Shown piece by piece: positions 7,403-15,270 of a DNA stretch of 25,569 nt (within the stretch, counting starts at the first letter, position 1; each line of letters begins with the position of its first letter). A program made the translations under genes and the position numbers. The stretch is from contig DASZPL010000173.1 of NCBI GenBank assembly GCA_035550315.1, positions 1-25,569 on the forward strand, in the 5' to 3' direction. The notes below the pieces were generated by a model that worked only from the letters and a program-made list of their open reading frames with translations, was not told the origin of the DNA and did not search any database. The stretch comes from DASZPL01 sp035550315 (GTDB lineage: Bacteria; Actinomycetota; Actinomycetes; JAFAQI01).

Positions 7403-7979
7403 AGGGCGGGAGCAGTTCCCCCACCGGCATCTCGACTGACACGACGTTGCCGGGCGGGGCCAGCGGGCAGGCCCACGCCTCGTCGTAGGCGCACGACGGG
7501 TTGTAGGCGAAGTTGAGGTCGATGACCAGCCGACCGCCCTCGCTGCCGAGGTCCGCGCCCTTCACCGTGTCGAGCAGGTAGCGGCCGCCGCCGTAGGTCT
7601 GCGGTGATGCATCGCGCAGCGGCAGCCACACTCCCCCGCCGTACGACGCCAACCACCAGACGTCGAGGTCACCGACACCGGGCAGCGCGACCCGCCCGAT
7701 CCGCTCGAACGGCACGACGCCGTCGGTGCCGGTCGCGACCTCGATCCGCTGCGGCTCGGCTGGCTCCAGCGCCACCTCGAACCGGCAGGCCGGGTCGTAC
7801 GGCGCGTGCCGCGCGACGGTGCCGAGCCGCGGCGACGCGGGATGGGTGGCGATCATCCGCTCCCGGGCGGCGCACCACGCGGCGTGGGCGGTCGCCGGGT
7901 CGGCGGCTGCGCGCACGTCGCGGTAGAGCGCGGCGACCTCGCGGCGCCAGTCGACGACGTCGAGCTGCGACGCGGGCAC
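7401..7979 (-). CDS. DUF1684 family protein
   Basis: The protein is 192 aa and belongs to the DUF1684 family by its C-terminal signature: DLNFAYNPSCAYDEAWACPLAPPGN, split as DLNFAYNPSCAY followed by WACPLAPPGN, then VSVEMPVGE. The family has no settled biochemical function. It has no signal peptide and begins with a GTG at 7979, six bases after the stop of the glucose-dehydrogenase-type gene, so it is the last gene of a three-gene unit. The stop codon abuts the 22-bp repeat block. Confidence 0.8.
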   Translation of the reverse strand: MPASQLDVVDWRREVAALYRDVRAAADPATAHAAWCAARERMIATHPASPRLGTVARHAPYDPACRFEVALEPAEPQRIEVATGTDGVVPFERIGRVALPGVGDLDVWWLASYGGGVWLPLRDASPQTYGGGRYLLDTVKGADLGSEGGRLVIDLNFAYNPSCAYDEAWACPLAPPGNVVSVEMPVGELLPP

Positions 7980-7985
7980 CGGCCG

Positions 7986-9029
7986 TTACGCCTGCAGGTC
8001 GACGACGACCTTGATGTCGTCGGGCTCGCGCTGCAGCGTCTTCGGCCAGTCGTCCATCGGGACGGTGCGGGTGATGATGCGTGCCAGCCAGTCCTTGTCG
8101 GCCTGCGCCAGCGCGTCGGCGGCCTGGCCGTAGTTCGCCAGGCCGGCGTTGACCGAGCCGAACACGACCTGGTTGCTCAGCACCATCTCCTTGTTGATGG
8201 CGTCGGCCGCGAGACCGACCGTCCGGGTGCCCGAGGAGATGCCGGTCAGGCAGACGATCGCGTCGGGGGCGGTGCGGCCCAGCACGTCGAAGACCAGCTG
8301 GCCGATGCCGGTGGCTTCGATGACCACGTCCGGCGGGGCCGGCAGGTCGTCGAGCGAGGTGACGTACGACGCACCGAGGTCGCTGACCATCTGCGGCTTC
8401 GGGCCCTCGGTGACCCGGTCGAGCACGGTCACGTCGAGGCCGCGCTGCCGGCCGATCAGCGCGGCCAGCAGCCCGATCGGGCCGGCGCCGGTCACCAGCG
8501 CCGCGTGCGCCGTCACCGACGAGCGGGCCGCGATCTTGTCGACCTGATCCCACGCCTTGGCGACGACCGACGTCGGCTCGAGCAGCACGCCCAACTTGTC
8601 CAGCGACGGGTCGAGCTTGATCGCGAACTTCGGCTCCACCCGCCACTGCTGCGAGCCGTAACCGTCGCGCCCCTTGATCCCGCGTTCGGTGAACTGCCCG
8701 TTGCGGCAGAAGTCCCACTGGTCGTGGCCGCACGGCTCGCACGGCACCGGGTCGGGGCGCCGCACGACGCCGGCGATCAGGTCGCCGGCCGCGAGCCCGG
8801 ATCCGTCGGGAGCCTCGCGCACCCGGCCCAGCGACTCGTGAAACAGCACCAGTCGCTCGTGGCCGGCGGGCGGCTCGCCGTACCCCTCTTTGGAGATCTC
8901 GACGTCAGTGCCGCAGATCCCGACGAACAGGCCGTCGACCAGGACCTCGCCGTCACTCGCCGGCGGGTCCGCGATCTCCTCGACGCCGGCCGACGTCAGG
9001 TCGCCCGGCTTGACGGTGCACGCCTTCAC
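7986..9029 (-). CDS. Glucose 1-dehydrogenase-type zinc-dependent alcohol dehydrogenase
   Basis: This is a medium-chain dehydrogenase/reductase that oxidises a sugar or alcohol with NAD(P). The 347-aa protein has the catalytic zinc ligands Cys39 (GICGTD) and His64-Glu65 (FHESLG). A lobe loop with Cys97, Cys100 and Cys108 (CEPCGHDQWDFC) follows, then the NGQFTERGIKGRDGYG segment that is characteristic of archaeal and bacterial glucose 1-dehydrogenases. The Rossmann motif is GAGPIGLLAALIG. Start and stop are well defined: the ATG at 9029 overlaps the TGA of the hydroxylase gene by 4 bases. The true substrate cannot be read from the sequence; glucose is the family assignment. Confidence 0.87.
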   Translation of the reverse strand: MKACTVKPGDLTSAGVEEIADPPASDGEVLVDGLFVGICGTDVEISKEGYGEPPAGHERLVLFHESLGRVREAPDGSGLAAGDLIAGVVRRPDPVPCEPCGHDQWDFCRNGQFTERGIKGRDGYGSQQWRVEPKFAIKLDPSLDKLGVLLEPTSVVAKAWDQVDKIAARSSVTAHAALVTGAGPIGLLAALIGRQRGLDVTVLDRVTEGPKPQMVSDLGASYVTSLDDLPAPPDVVIEATGIGQLVFDVLGRTAPDAIVCLTGISSGTRTVGLAADAINKEMVLSNQVVFGSVNAGLANYGQAADALAQADKDWLARIITRTVPMDDWPKTLQREPDDIKVVVDLQA

Positions 9030-9718
9030 GTCACACCCAACGTCGCAGCGGTCGGCGAGACCGGGACGTCATCCTTGCCGGGAAAGGTCCGCAGCACGTG
9101 GTCGGCGAGATGCACGGTGACACCAAACCAGTAGTTCTCGTTGCGGAAGTGATGCAGCCGGTGTGCCCGCCAGATGTAGCGGTAATACCGCCCGCGGGGC
9201 CGATAGCTGGAGTGGATCAGGAAGTGGGTCCACTCATAGAGCAGATACATGGCGTACGACGTGGCCACCGCCGTCAGTCCGAGCCCGATCGACGGCAGTG
9301 CTAGCAGGTAGATCGGGATCGCGAGCAGCGTCGTGGTCACCAGGATCTGCCGGGGCACCAGCACCAGTCCGATCACCTTCGGATCGCGGTGATGCTGGCG
9401 GTGGCGCCGGGCACCCAGCGGGTCGAGCACGACCCGGCCGATGGTGCGCGGTTTCCAGTGCAAGAAGGTGACGTGGATGACCCACTCGGTGAACGGCTGC
9501 AGGCCCAGGATCGCGCCGGCGGCGACCAGGTCCCACCAGCTCCAGCCGGCAAGGGCCAGCCGGGCCACGATGGCCGCGAGGGTCAGCGGTGTGAGCACCC
9601 GGGCGCTGAACGTGCTCGCGAAGATGGCCGCCGCGCCGCGCAGCGTCAGTCCGGGTGCCGAGTACGCATCGGGCTGCCGCTCGCGCCCGCGCGCCGGCCG
9701 CACTTCGGTGATGGTCAC
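9026..9718 (-). CDS. Fatty acid hydroxylase / sterol desaturase-family membrane di-iron enzyme
   Basis: The family uses a histidine-ligated di-iron centre and oxygen to hydroxylate or desaturate lipids, sterols or carotenoids. The 230-aa protein has the expected histidine clusters: HVTFLH at 82-87, HRQHH at 106-110, HFLIH at 165-169 and HRLHH at 186-190, plus His203. Hydrophobic segments lie at about 40-60, 63-80, 125-145 and 148-163. The size and pattern resemble carotenoid-hydroxylase-like members, but the substrate is not determined. The start is GTG at 9718. It is the first gene of the hydroxylase-dehydrogenase-DUF1684 unit and diverges from the GMC operon. Confidence 0.85.
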   Translation of the reverse strand: MTITEVRPARGRERQPDAYSAPGLTLRGAAAIFASTFSARVLTPLTLAAIVARLALAGWSWWDLVAAGAILGLQPFTEWVIHVTFLHWKPRTIGRVVLDPLGARRHRQHHRDPKVIGLVLVPRQILVTTTLLAIPIYLLALPSIGLGLTAVATSYAMYLLYEWTHFLIHSSYRPRGRYYRYIWRAHRLHHFRNENYWFGVTVHLADHVLRTFPGKDDVPVSPTAATLGVT

Positions 9719-9796
9719 ACCCTCAGTTTGCCGCAGCCGGCCGCGAGCTAACGACCCGGACGCAGGAGACCGGCGGTCGAGGCCGAAGGTGACGAG
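9719..9796. promoter_or_regulatory. Divergent intergenic region, hydroxylase unit versus GMC operon
   Basis: This 78-base spacer must contain the promoters for both directions. I see a ribosome binding site GAAGGT at 9785-9790 for the plus-strand gene and GAGGGT just before the minus-strand start. No convincing -10/-35 pair or operator palindrome is visible. Confidence 0.4.
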
Positions 9797-10390
9797 GTGC
9801 GCGCCAGACTCGCCGTGGCGTTAGGCCTCGCGCTCGCGATCGCGGTGCCGGCGGCCGCGGCCGGCGCGTCGAGCGGTGCCAGGCCGAGCCGGGTCGCCGC
9901 GCCCGCGCCCTACCGCGACCCAGACTTCCGGTGCCACGTGCAGCACTACGGCAACGGCCAGCCGCCGGATCCGGCGCGCGCCAAAGTCACGCCGCTGTGC
10001 GTCGACTACAACAAGCGCGACATCACCGTCGACAACGGCGGCGCGCTTCGGTTCCTCGCAGCCGAGCCAGCACGGTTTGCGGTCGCCGGCAAGTGCGAGT
10101 ACTGGCAACAGGACCACTGGCGGGTGCGCCTCGACCGCGGCTTCGTGCCGCTGGTGCAGTGGGACGGCAGCTACTGGTGGGATCTCGACCGCGGGCTCGG
10201 CGGTGCCATCCTGCGCCACTTCCGGATCGCCGGGCAGCCGGTCGGTGTCGAGCAGGCCGCGGCGCTGGTCGCGGTCGTCGCACCTGGGCTGGCCAAGTTC
10301 ATCCGCCGGTACGGCGCCGGCCCGGACGGCGGTGGCGGCGTGACGGTGACGCTGCCCATCAGCCTGCCGTGCAGCCGCTTCCTGCATTAG
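9797..10390 (+). CDS. Secreted Cys-containing protein of unknown function
   Basis: I do not recognise a named family. The 197-aa product has a Sec-type signal peptide (RARLAVALGLALAIAVPAAAAGA, probable cleavage near residue 23). The mature part has four cysteines (FRCHVQHYGN, PLCVDYNK, GKCEYWQQ, LPCSRFLH), which could form two disulfides, and many Trp residues in the middle (QWDGSYWWDLD). The start is GTG at 9797, with GAAGGT six bases upstream. It is the first gene of a four-gene operon with a Tat-signal protein and a GMC flavoprotein, so it may act with an exported redox enzyme. That link is inference from position only. Confidence 0.75.
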   Translation: MRARLAVALGLALAIAVPAAAAGASSGARPSRVAAPAPYRDPDFRCHVQHYGNGQPPDPARAKVTPLCVDYNKRDITVDNGGALRFLAAEPARFAVAGKCEYWQQDHWRVRLDRGFVPLVQWDGSYWWDLDRGLGGAILRHFRIAGQPVGVEQAAALVAVVAPGLAKFIRRYGAGPDGGGGVTVTLPISLPCSRFLH

Positions 10391-10392
10391 CG

Positions 10393-11091
10393 ATGTCGCT
10401 GAGCCGACGGCAACTGCTGTGGCTGGCTGCGATCGGCAGCGCGGCTTGGCCGATCGCCGGGCAGGCGGCGACCCGCGGCGCCGCCGCTCCCGGCGGCAGC
10501 CTGCCGCTGCCGCCCGATCCGGTCAGCCTGCTGGGCACCACCAGCGACCCGGAGACGATGACGCTCGAGGCGTTCGCCGACACGTTGATCCCCGGACGCA
10601 AGCGGTACGCCGCCGACGCCGCCATCGCGGGCGTCGGTTCCGGAGCCGGCGCCGTGCAGGCCGGCGCACTCGACCTGATGCGGTTCGGCCCGGTCGGCAT
10701 CGCGCCGCTGCTGCCCGGTCTCGCCGCCGCGATCGACGCCGAGGCCGCCGGCTACGCGCTGGCCCACAAGCATCTGCCGGACCCGACACTGCCGCCATTC
10801 GTCGCGCTCCCGTACGACGACCGCAAAGTGCTGGCGACCCAGTTGCTGGAAAACAGCCGCGGCGACCTCCAACTGGTCTGGTTCGCCCTGGCCGGGCTGG
10901 TGTTCCTCGCCTACCACACCGCCGGCTACCTCCCAACCGCCGACGCGGTGCGGCACGGCCACCCGGGGCTCGCGGCGATCGGCTTCCCGAAGCCGGACGC
11001 CGACGACCTGTGGCGGTTCCCGGTCTTCTCCTACCGGCGAGAGCTGGCCCGGTTGCATCCCCACACCACCGCCAGGGGGAACCCGCGATGA
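10393..11091 (+). CDS. Tat-signal DUF5987 / gluconate 2-dehydrogenase subunit 3-like protein
   Basis: The 232-aa protein opens with a twin-arginine signal (SLSRRQLLWLAAIGSAAWPIAGQA), predicting folded export. The mature part contains EAFADTLIPGRK and later AYHTAGYLP, features I associate with DUF5987 and with the small subunit of membrane-linked gluconate-type dehydrogenases. The start is ATG at 10393, two bases after the stop of the previous gene; the frame is open upstream over that gene, but the Tat signal fixes the start. Its ATGA overlap with the next gene (11088-11091) implies coupled synthesis with the GMC flavoprotein. I infer it is the partner subunit that carries the flavoprotein through the Tat pore. 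Its family assignment rests on memory. Confidence 0.72.
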   Translation: MSLSRRQLLWLAAIGSAAWPIAGQAATRGAAAPGGSLPLPPDPVSLLGTTSDPETMTLEAFADTLIPGRKRYAADAAIAGVGSGAGAVQAGALDLMRFGPVGIAPLLPGLAAAIDAEAAGYALAHKHLPDPTLPPFVALPYDDRKVLATQLLENSRGDLQLVWFALAGLVFLAYHTAGYLPTADAVRHGHPGLAAIGFPKPDADDLWRFPVFSYRRELARLHPHTTARGNPR

Positions 11092-12701
11092 CGGTCATCG
11101 AGACGGCCGACGTCGTCGTGGTCGGCTCCGGCCCCGGCGGCGCGATCCCGGCGTACCGGCTGGCGGCCGCGGGCGCCAAGGTCGTCATCCTCGAGCGCGG
11201 CCCGTGGCTGACCACGGAGGAGTTCACGCACAACCTGCAGATTGGCAGCTACACCCGGATCGTCGACTACATCACCGCCAACGGCGTCAGCGTCGTCGCC
11301 GGCAACTGCGTCGGCGGCTCGAGTGTCATCTACTACGCCGCCGCGCTGCGGGCACCGTCGTTCGTCTTCCACCGCCGCCGCCACGGCCATCGGCTGTGGC
11401 CGCGGGCGATCACGCGCGCGTCGCTCGACCCGTGGTACGACCTGGTCGAGACCACGCTGCCGGTGGCGCAGCAGGGCTGGGACGACGTGCCCTACGCCGG
11501 CGGGGTGTGGGCCGCCGCCTGCCACCACGCCGGCCACACCTGCAACCCGGTGCCGGTGGCGGTGGACCTCGACAAGTGCACGAACTGCAACTGGATGCTC
11601 AATGGCTGCCGGTTCGGCGCGAAGCGCTCGATGCTGCTCAACTACCTGCCGGCCGCCGTCGCGCACGGCGCCGAGATCCGCCCGCTGCACGAGGTGCAGC
11701 TGGTCACTCCGGCGGTCACGCCGGGCTACCGCTTCCAGGTCGCCTACACGACGGTCGATGCCGGCGACTACCGCGTGCCGACCGGCGGCGGCGTGATCGA
11801 GGCGAAGACCGTCGTCCTCGCCGCCGGCACGATGGCGACGCCGGTGATCCTGCAACGGTCCCGCACGCTGCTCGGCGGCATTCCGTACGCCGTCGGCCGT
11901 CACTTCTCGCCGAACGGCGACCGGGTGTCGATGGCGCTGCTCGACGAGCACAAGCTCCAGCACGTGCTCGGGCTGCAGCGCCGGCCGGGTGTCGCCTACG
12001 AGGCGTTCCCGATCGGCAAGCCGATCGGCTCGATGACCTACGACTTCCTCGACCCGCGCCGCCGGGCGGGGTCGCGCTTCGGGTTGCAGCAGATCTACTT
12101 CCCGGCGATCACGAACATCCTGCCCGAGGCGTCGCCGGGCGGTGACTGGTTCGGGCCGGCGAAGACCCGGCTGACCGACCGCTGGCGATCCTGGCTCACC
12201 CTGCTGGCGATGATTGAGGACGACAACGAAGGCGTCTTCGGGTTGCCGCCGGCCACCGGTGCGTTCCTGCGGGTGGACTCCGCGGCGGCGGTGTCGTCAC
12301 TGCGGTACTTCCCGAGCAGCCGGACCCGCCGCGCCTGGGCGGAGTCCGACGCCGCGATCCGGTCGATCATCGGCAAGGACGGCATCGGCGAGCACCTCGG
12401 CTGGACCGCGACCAAGAACGCGCTAACCGCGCACCCGCTGAGCTCCTGCCGGATCGGCGACGATCCGGCGACGTCGGCGTGCGACACCAATCACGAGCTG
12501 CGCGGCCACCCGGGCCTCTTCGTCACCGACGGCTCCGCGGTCCCGACGTCGTTGTGCGTCAACCCGTCGCTGACGATCGCCGCGTTGGCCGAACGCGCCA
12601 GCCGGTACGTCGTGGCGCGCGCCGCCGAGTTCGGCGTACCGGTCAAGCGGGGGCCGACCCCGCCGCCCGGCACCGGCGCGTTGTCCCGGGTCGCGGGATG
12701 A
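11088..12701 (+). CDS. GMC family FAD-dependent oxidoreductase
   Basis: Glucose-methanol-choline oxidoreductases oxidise alcohol groups of sugars, sterols or long-chain alcohols using FAD. The 537-aa protein has the N-terminal dinucleotide-binding motif GSGPGG at residues 13-18, the flavin segment GNCVGGSSVIYYAA, and the C-terminal domain with HPLSSCRIGD (His at about 449) and NPSLTIAALAER (Asn at about 492), the likely catalytic pair. A three-Cys cluster, C164-x2-C167-x6-C174 followed by GAKRSM, resembles the Cys-rich loop of long-chain-alcohol-oxidase and cholesterol-oxidase-like members. The ATG at 11088 has AGGGGG about 8 bases upstream. It has no signal peptide of its own, yet its operon partners are exported. 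Substrate unknown. Confidence 0.88.
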   Translation: MTVIETADVVVVGSGPGGAIPAYRLAAAGAKVVILERGPWLTTEEFTHNLQIGSYTRIVDYITANGVSVVAGNCVGGSSVIYYAAALRAPSFVFHRRRHGHRLWPRAITRASLDPWYDLVETTLPVAQQGWDDVPYAGGVWAAACHHAGHTCNPVPVAVDLDKCTNCNWMLNGCRFGAKRSMLLNYLPAAVAHGAEIRPLHEVQLVTPAVTPGYRFQVAYTTVDAGDYRVPTGGGVIEAKTVVLAAGTMATPVILQRSRTLLGGIPYAVGRHFSPNGDRVSMALLDEHKLQHVLGLQRRPGVAYEAFPIGKPIGSMTYDFLDPRRRAGSRFGLQQIYFPAITNILPEASPGGDWFGPAKTRLTDRWRSWLTLLAMIEDDNEGVFGLPPATGAFLRVDSAAAVSSLRYFPSSRTRRAWAESDAAIRSIIGKDGIGEHLGWTATKNALTAHPLSSCRIGDDPATSACDTNHELRGHPGLFVTDGSAVPTSLCVNPSLTIAALAERASRYVVARAAEFGVPVKRGPTPPPGTGALSRVAG

Positions 12702-13630
12702 CCGCGGACGCTGCCCGGCCGCGCTGGCGCGGTCAGCCCGGCCGGCTCGAGGTCTGGTACGTGACGGCGACCGACGCCGCCACCGGCACCGGGCTGTGGC
12801 TGCACCACGAGATGGTCGCGCCGCTGCGTGAGCCGGCGTACGCCCACGGCTGGATCGCCCATTTCCCCTCCGACGGGCCGCCGCAGACGCAGCGCTTCGG
12901 GCCGACGCCAGTCCCCCCGGTCGCGTCGTCGACGGAGTGGAACAGCGCCGCCGGATGCAGCGTCGGTCCCGGCCGGCTCAGCGGCGATGCCGGACCGGTC
13001 AGCTGGGACCTCGCCTGGAAGTCGGCAGACCCGCCGCTCTGGACCTTCCCGGCCGGGTTGTGGCATCGCGAGCTGCTCCCGGCCGCACAGGTCGTGCTCG
13101 CCCCGCGCGCCCAGATCACGGGCACCATCACGACCGCGGCCGGCACGTCGGAGGTCGCGGCGCTCGCCAACGTCGCGCACATCTACGGCCACGGCAACGC
13201 CGAGCGGTGGGGGTGGCTGCACGCCGACCTCGACGACGACACCGTGCTGGAGATCGTCGCGGCGGTGAGCCGCCGGCCAGGGCTCACCTCGTTGCCGCCG
13301 CTCGCGTTTGTGCAACTGCGGCGGCGGGGACACGACTGGCCGCGCAATCCGCTCGTGGCCGCGCCGATGTTCCGGACGCGGCTGACCGCACCGACCTGGA
13401 CGGTGCGCGGAGTCGTGGGACGCACCCGGTTGACCGTCGAGGTGACCCAGCCGGCCGACCGGTGCGTGCGGCTCGACTACGTCGATCCGGACGGGTCACA
13501 TGCGTTGTGCACCAACACCGAGCGTGCCGATGTCACCGTCCGGCTGGAGCGGTGGCGAGGGGGCTGGCGGGATGAGCAACGCTGGTCGCTGGCCGGCCGC
13601 GCGCACGCCGAGCTCGGCACCCGCGACTGA
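12698..13630 (+). CDS. Uncharacterised protein, possibly CrtC/AttH-like lipocalin fold
   Basis: The 310-aa protein begins with ATGA overlapping the GMC gene by 4 bases. It lacks a signal peptide. It is Trp-rich and alternates polar and hydrophobic residues as beta-sheet proteins do (RLEVWYVTATDAATGTGLWLHHE; HIYGHGNAERWGWLHADL). The opening WYVT...GTGLWLHHE and the repeated strands recall the two-lipocalin-domain fold of CrtC carotenoid hydratases, AttH and tocopherol cyclases, but I cannot confirm this. Placement as last gene of the operon suggests that it acts on the same hydrophobic substrate as the GMC enzyme. It is followed by 34 bases and then the convergent P450 gene. Confidence 0.6.
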   Translation: MTADAARPRWRGQPGRLEVWYVTATDAATGTGLWLHHEMVAPLREPAYAHGWIAHFPSDGPPQTQRFGPTPVPPVASSTEWNSAAGCSVGPGRLSGDAGPVSWDLAWKSADPPLWTFPAGLWHRELLPAAQVVLAPRAQITGTITTAAGTSEVAALANVAHIYGHGNAERWGWLHADLDDDTVLEIVAAVSRRPGLTSLPPLAFVQLRRRGHDWPRNPLVAAPMFRTRLTAPTWTVRGVVGRTRLTVEVTQPADRCVRLDYVDPDGSHALCTNTERADVTVRLERWRGGWRDEQRWSLAGRAHAELGTRD

Positions 13631-13664
13631 CGGCCGGACTCTTAGCGCGAGCGCGTCGGCCGGG
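13631..13664. terminator. Short convergent spacer with a 6-bp GC inverted repeat
   Basis: CGGCCG at 13631-13636 and again at 13657-13662 could form a 6-bp GC stem between the convergent GMC and P450 operons. No T-run follows. CGGCCG is also common by chance in DNA this GC-rich, so terminator function is weakly supported. Confidence 0.25.
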
Positions 13665-14870
13665 TCATCGACTGACACCGCGGCGCGGGGCCGGCGTGAA
13701 CCGCACCGGCATGTGCTCGTAGCCGGAGACGAAGTTGGCCGCGCGGTACGCCGGCTCCGCGTCGTCGACCAGCTCGATGTCGGGCAACCGCTCAAGCAGC
13801 TGCTCGAAGAAGCAGCGCAGCTCGAGCCGGGCCAGGTTGTTGCCCAGGCAGAAGTGGGTGCCGAGCCCGAACGCGATGTGGTTGTTCGGCTGCCGGGCGA
13901 TGTCGAACCGGAACGGGTCGTCGAAGACCTCCGCGTCGCGGTTCGCCGACGGATAGAGCAGCAGCAGCTTCTGGCCGGCCTGCAGCCGCTGGCCGCCGAG
14001 TTCGGTGTCGCTGACGACGGTGCGCGCCATGTTCTTGATCGGGCTGACCCAGCGCAACATCTCCTCGACCGCCTGCGGGATCCGGCTCGGATCGTCGATC
14101 AGCGCCTGCTTCTGCTCCGGGTGCGTCAGCAGCTGGTAGAGCCCGCCGCTGATCACGTGCCGGGTCGTCTCGTCGCCGCCGATCAGGATCAGCAGCGCGT
14201 CATGGATCACGTTCTCGACGTTGACCTCGTCGCCGTCGACCTCGCCCGCGACCAGCAGGCTGACCAGGTCGGTGCCGGGATTGCGGCGGCGCTGCTCGAT
14301 TGCTTGGACCGCGAAGCCGCGGAAGCTCTCGTACGCCGCCGTACCTCGTGCCAACGCGTCGAGATCTGGGACGCCGACCAGCGTGGTCAGCATCGCGTCG
14401 GACCACTCCAGCAATGCGGCCCGCTCCGCCTCCGGGAAGTCGAGCATGTCGGCGATCGCGTGCATCGGCAGCCAAGCTGCCAGGTCGGTGACCGCGTCGC
14501 ACTCACCGCGTTCGCAGACGTCGTCGATGATGCGCGTGCAGATGGCGGTGAGCGGCTCGACCGCGGCTTGCAGCCGCCGCGGCGTGAATCCGCGGTAAAC
14601 CAGCTGGCGGCGTCGGGTGTGCTCCTCGCCGTCGGTGTCGATCATCATCGGCAGGGCGTCGGCGTCCGGCCGGATGCCGTTGCCGCTGCAGAACAGTTCC
14701 GGGTGCTTCGACACCTCGCAGACATCGGCGTACTTGGCGATCCCCCAGACCCGGCCGTCCCAGTAGACCGGCGCGTGCTCCCGGAGCCAGCGCAGCTCGT
14801 CGTGCGGGTTGCGCCCCCAGAACGCGCCGCTGACCAGGTCGATGGCGGGGTTCAGCGGATGGTCAGGCAT
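13665..14870 (-). CDS. Cytochrome P450, CYP142-like
   Basis: The 401-aa protein is a soluble bacterial P450. The I-helix oxygen-activation motif is GGDETT (231-236) and the haem-binding loop is FGLGTHFCLGNNLARLE, with Cys at about 341. The segments GIRPDADALPMMIDTD, ILIGGDETTRH, EEMLRWVSPIKNM and ANFVSGYEHMPVRFTP closely recall mycobacterial CYP142, a steroid side-chain 26-hydroxylase; this comparison is from memory. The start is ATG at 14870, which overlaps the upstream gene by 8 bases. An in-frame ATG at 14918 lies inside that gene and would add a basic, non-conserved 16 residues. It is the last gene of the ten-gene operon. Electrons probably come from the operon's ferredoxin. Confidence 0.88.
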   Translation of the reverse strand: MPDHPLNPAIDLVSGAFWGRNPHDELRWLREHAPVYWDGRVWGIAKYADVCEVSKHPELFCSGNGIRPDADALPMMIDTDGEEHTRRRQLVYRGFTPRRLQAAVEPLTAICTRIIDDVCERGECDAVTDLAAWLPMHAIADMLDFPEAERAALLEWSDAMLTTLVGVPDLDALARGTAAYESFRGFAVQAIEQRRRNPGTDLVSLLVAGEVDGDEVNVENVIHDALLILIGGDETTRHVISGGLYQLLTHPEQKQALIDDPSRIPQAVEEMLRWVSPIKNMARTVVSDTELGGQRLQAGQKLLLLYPSANRDAEVFDDPFRFDIARQPNNHIAFGLGTHFCLGNNLARLELRCFFEQLLERLPDIELVDDAEPAYRAANFVSGYEHMPVRFTPAPRRGVSR

Positions 14871-15270
14871 CGCCCTTGGCCGGTCCCGGGAAGCGTTGGA
14901 TGGTGCCCTTGCCGGCATGCTTGGCGATCCGATCCTCGACGTGGTTGTTGAACGCCGCGCCGCGCGGCCACCCGATGTAGTGGGTCAGGAAGATCGCGAT
15001 CTCACGCAGCTGGTCGGCGGTCAGCTCGTCGTTGGCGAGCGCGGCGTCCAGCTGCACTGGCAGCACGCTGGTCTCCCCCAGCGCGGCGATCACGCCGAGC
15101 AGCAGCAGCCGCCGGTCTCGGACGGACAGTCCCTCGCGGTTCCAGATGTCGCCGAACAGGTGGTCGACGGTGACTTTGAAGTACTCGCCCGGCAGCTCCG
15201 GCACCTGGCCCCAGGAGTAGACCTCCGCCATGGTGCGCAAGCCGCGCTCGTGTCGCTCGTCCGACGCCAT
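14863..15270 (-). CDS. Carboxymuconolactone decarboxylase (CMD) family protein
   Basis: The 135-aa protein belongs to the CMD/AhpD-like fold family, which includes small decarboxylases and thiol antioxidants. Visible features are EYFKVTVDHLFGDIWNREGLSVRDRRLLLLGVIAAL (core from residue 30 to 65) and the helix LTADQLREIAIFLTHYIGWPRGAAFNN. The CxxC redox motif of AhpD is absent, so a disulfide reductase role is unlikely. ATG at 15270 is preferred over GTG at 15273 because AGGAG lies five bases upstream. Its ATG shares one base with the stop of the dehydrogenase gene. M. tuberculosis has a similar gene (Rv0771, from memory) next to a similar dehydrogenase. The reaction is unknown. Confidence 0.85.
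   Translation of the reverse strand: MASDERHERGLRTMAEVYSWGQVPELPGEYFKVTVDHLFGDIWNREGLSVRDRRLLLLGVIAALGETSVLPVQLDAALANDELTADQLREIAIFLTHYIGWPRGAAFNNHVEDRIAKHAGKGTIQRFPGPAKGDA

Noticed and set aside
13631..13664. Strong rho-independent terminator between the convergent operons
   Set aside because: Only a 6-bp GC stem of a self-complementary word, with no T-run, so I kept it only as a low-confidence feature.
14871..14918. Upstream ATG (14918) as the start of the CYP142-like P450
   Set aside because: The extra 16 residues are basic and unlike P450 N termini, and would give a 56-base overlap with the CMD gene, compared with 8 bases for ATG 14870.
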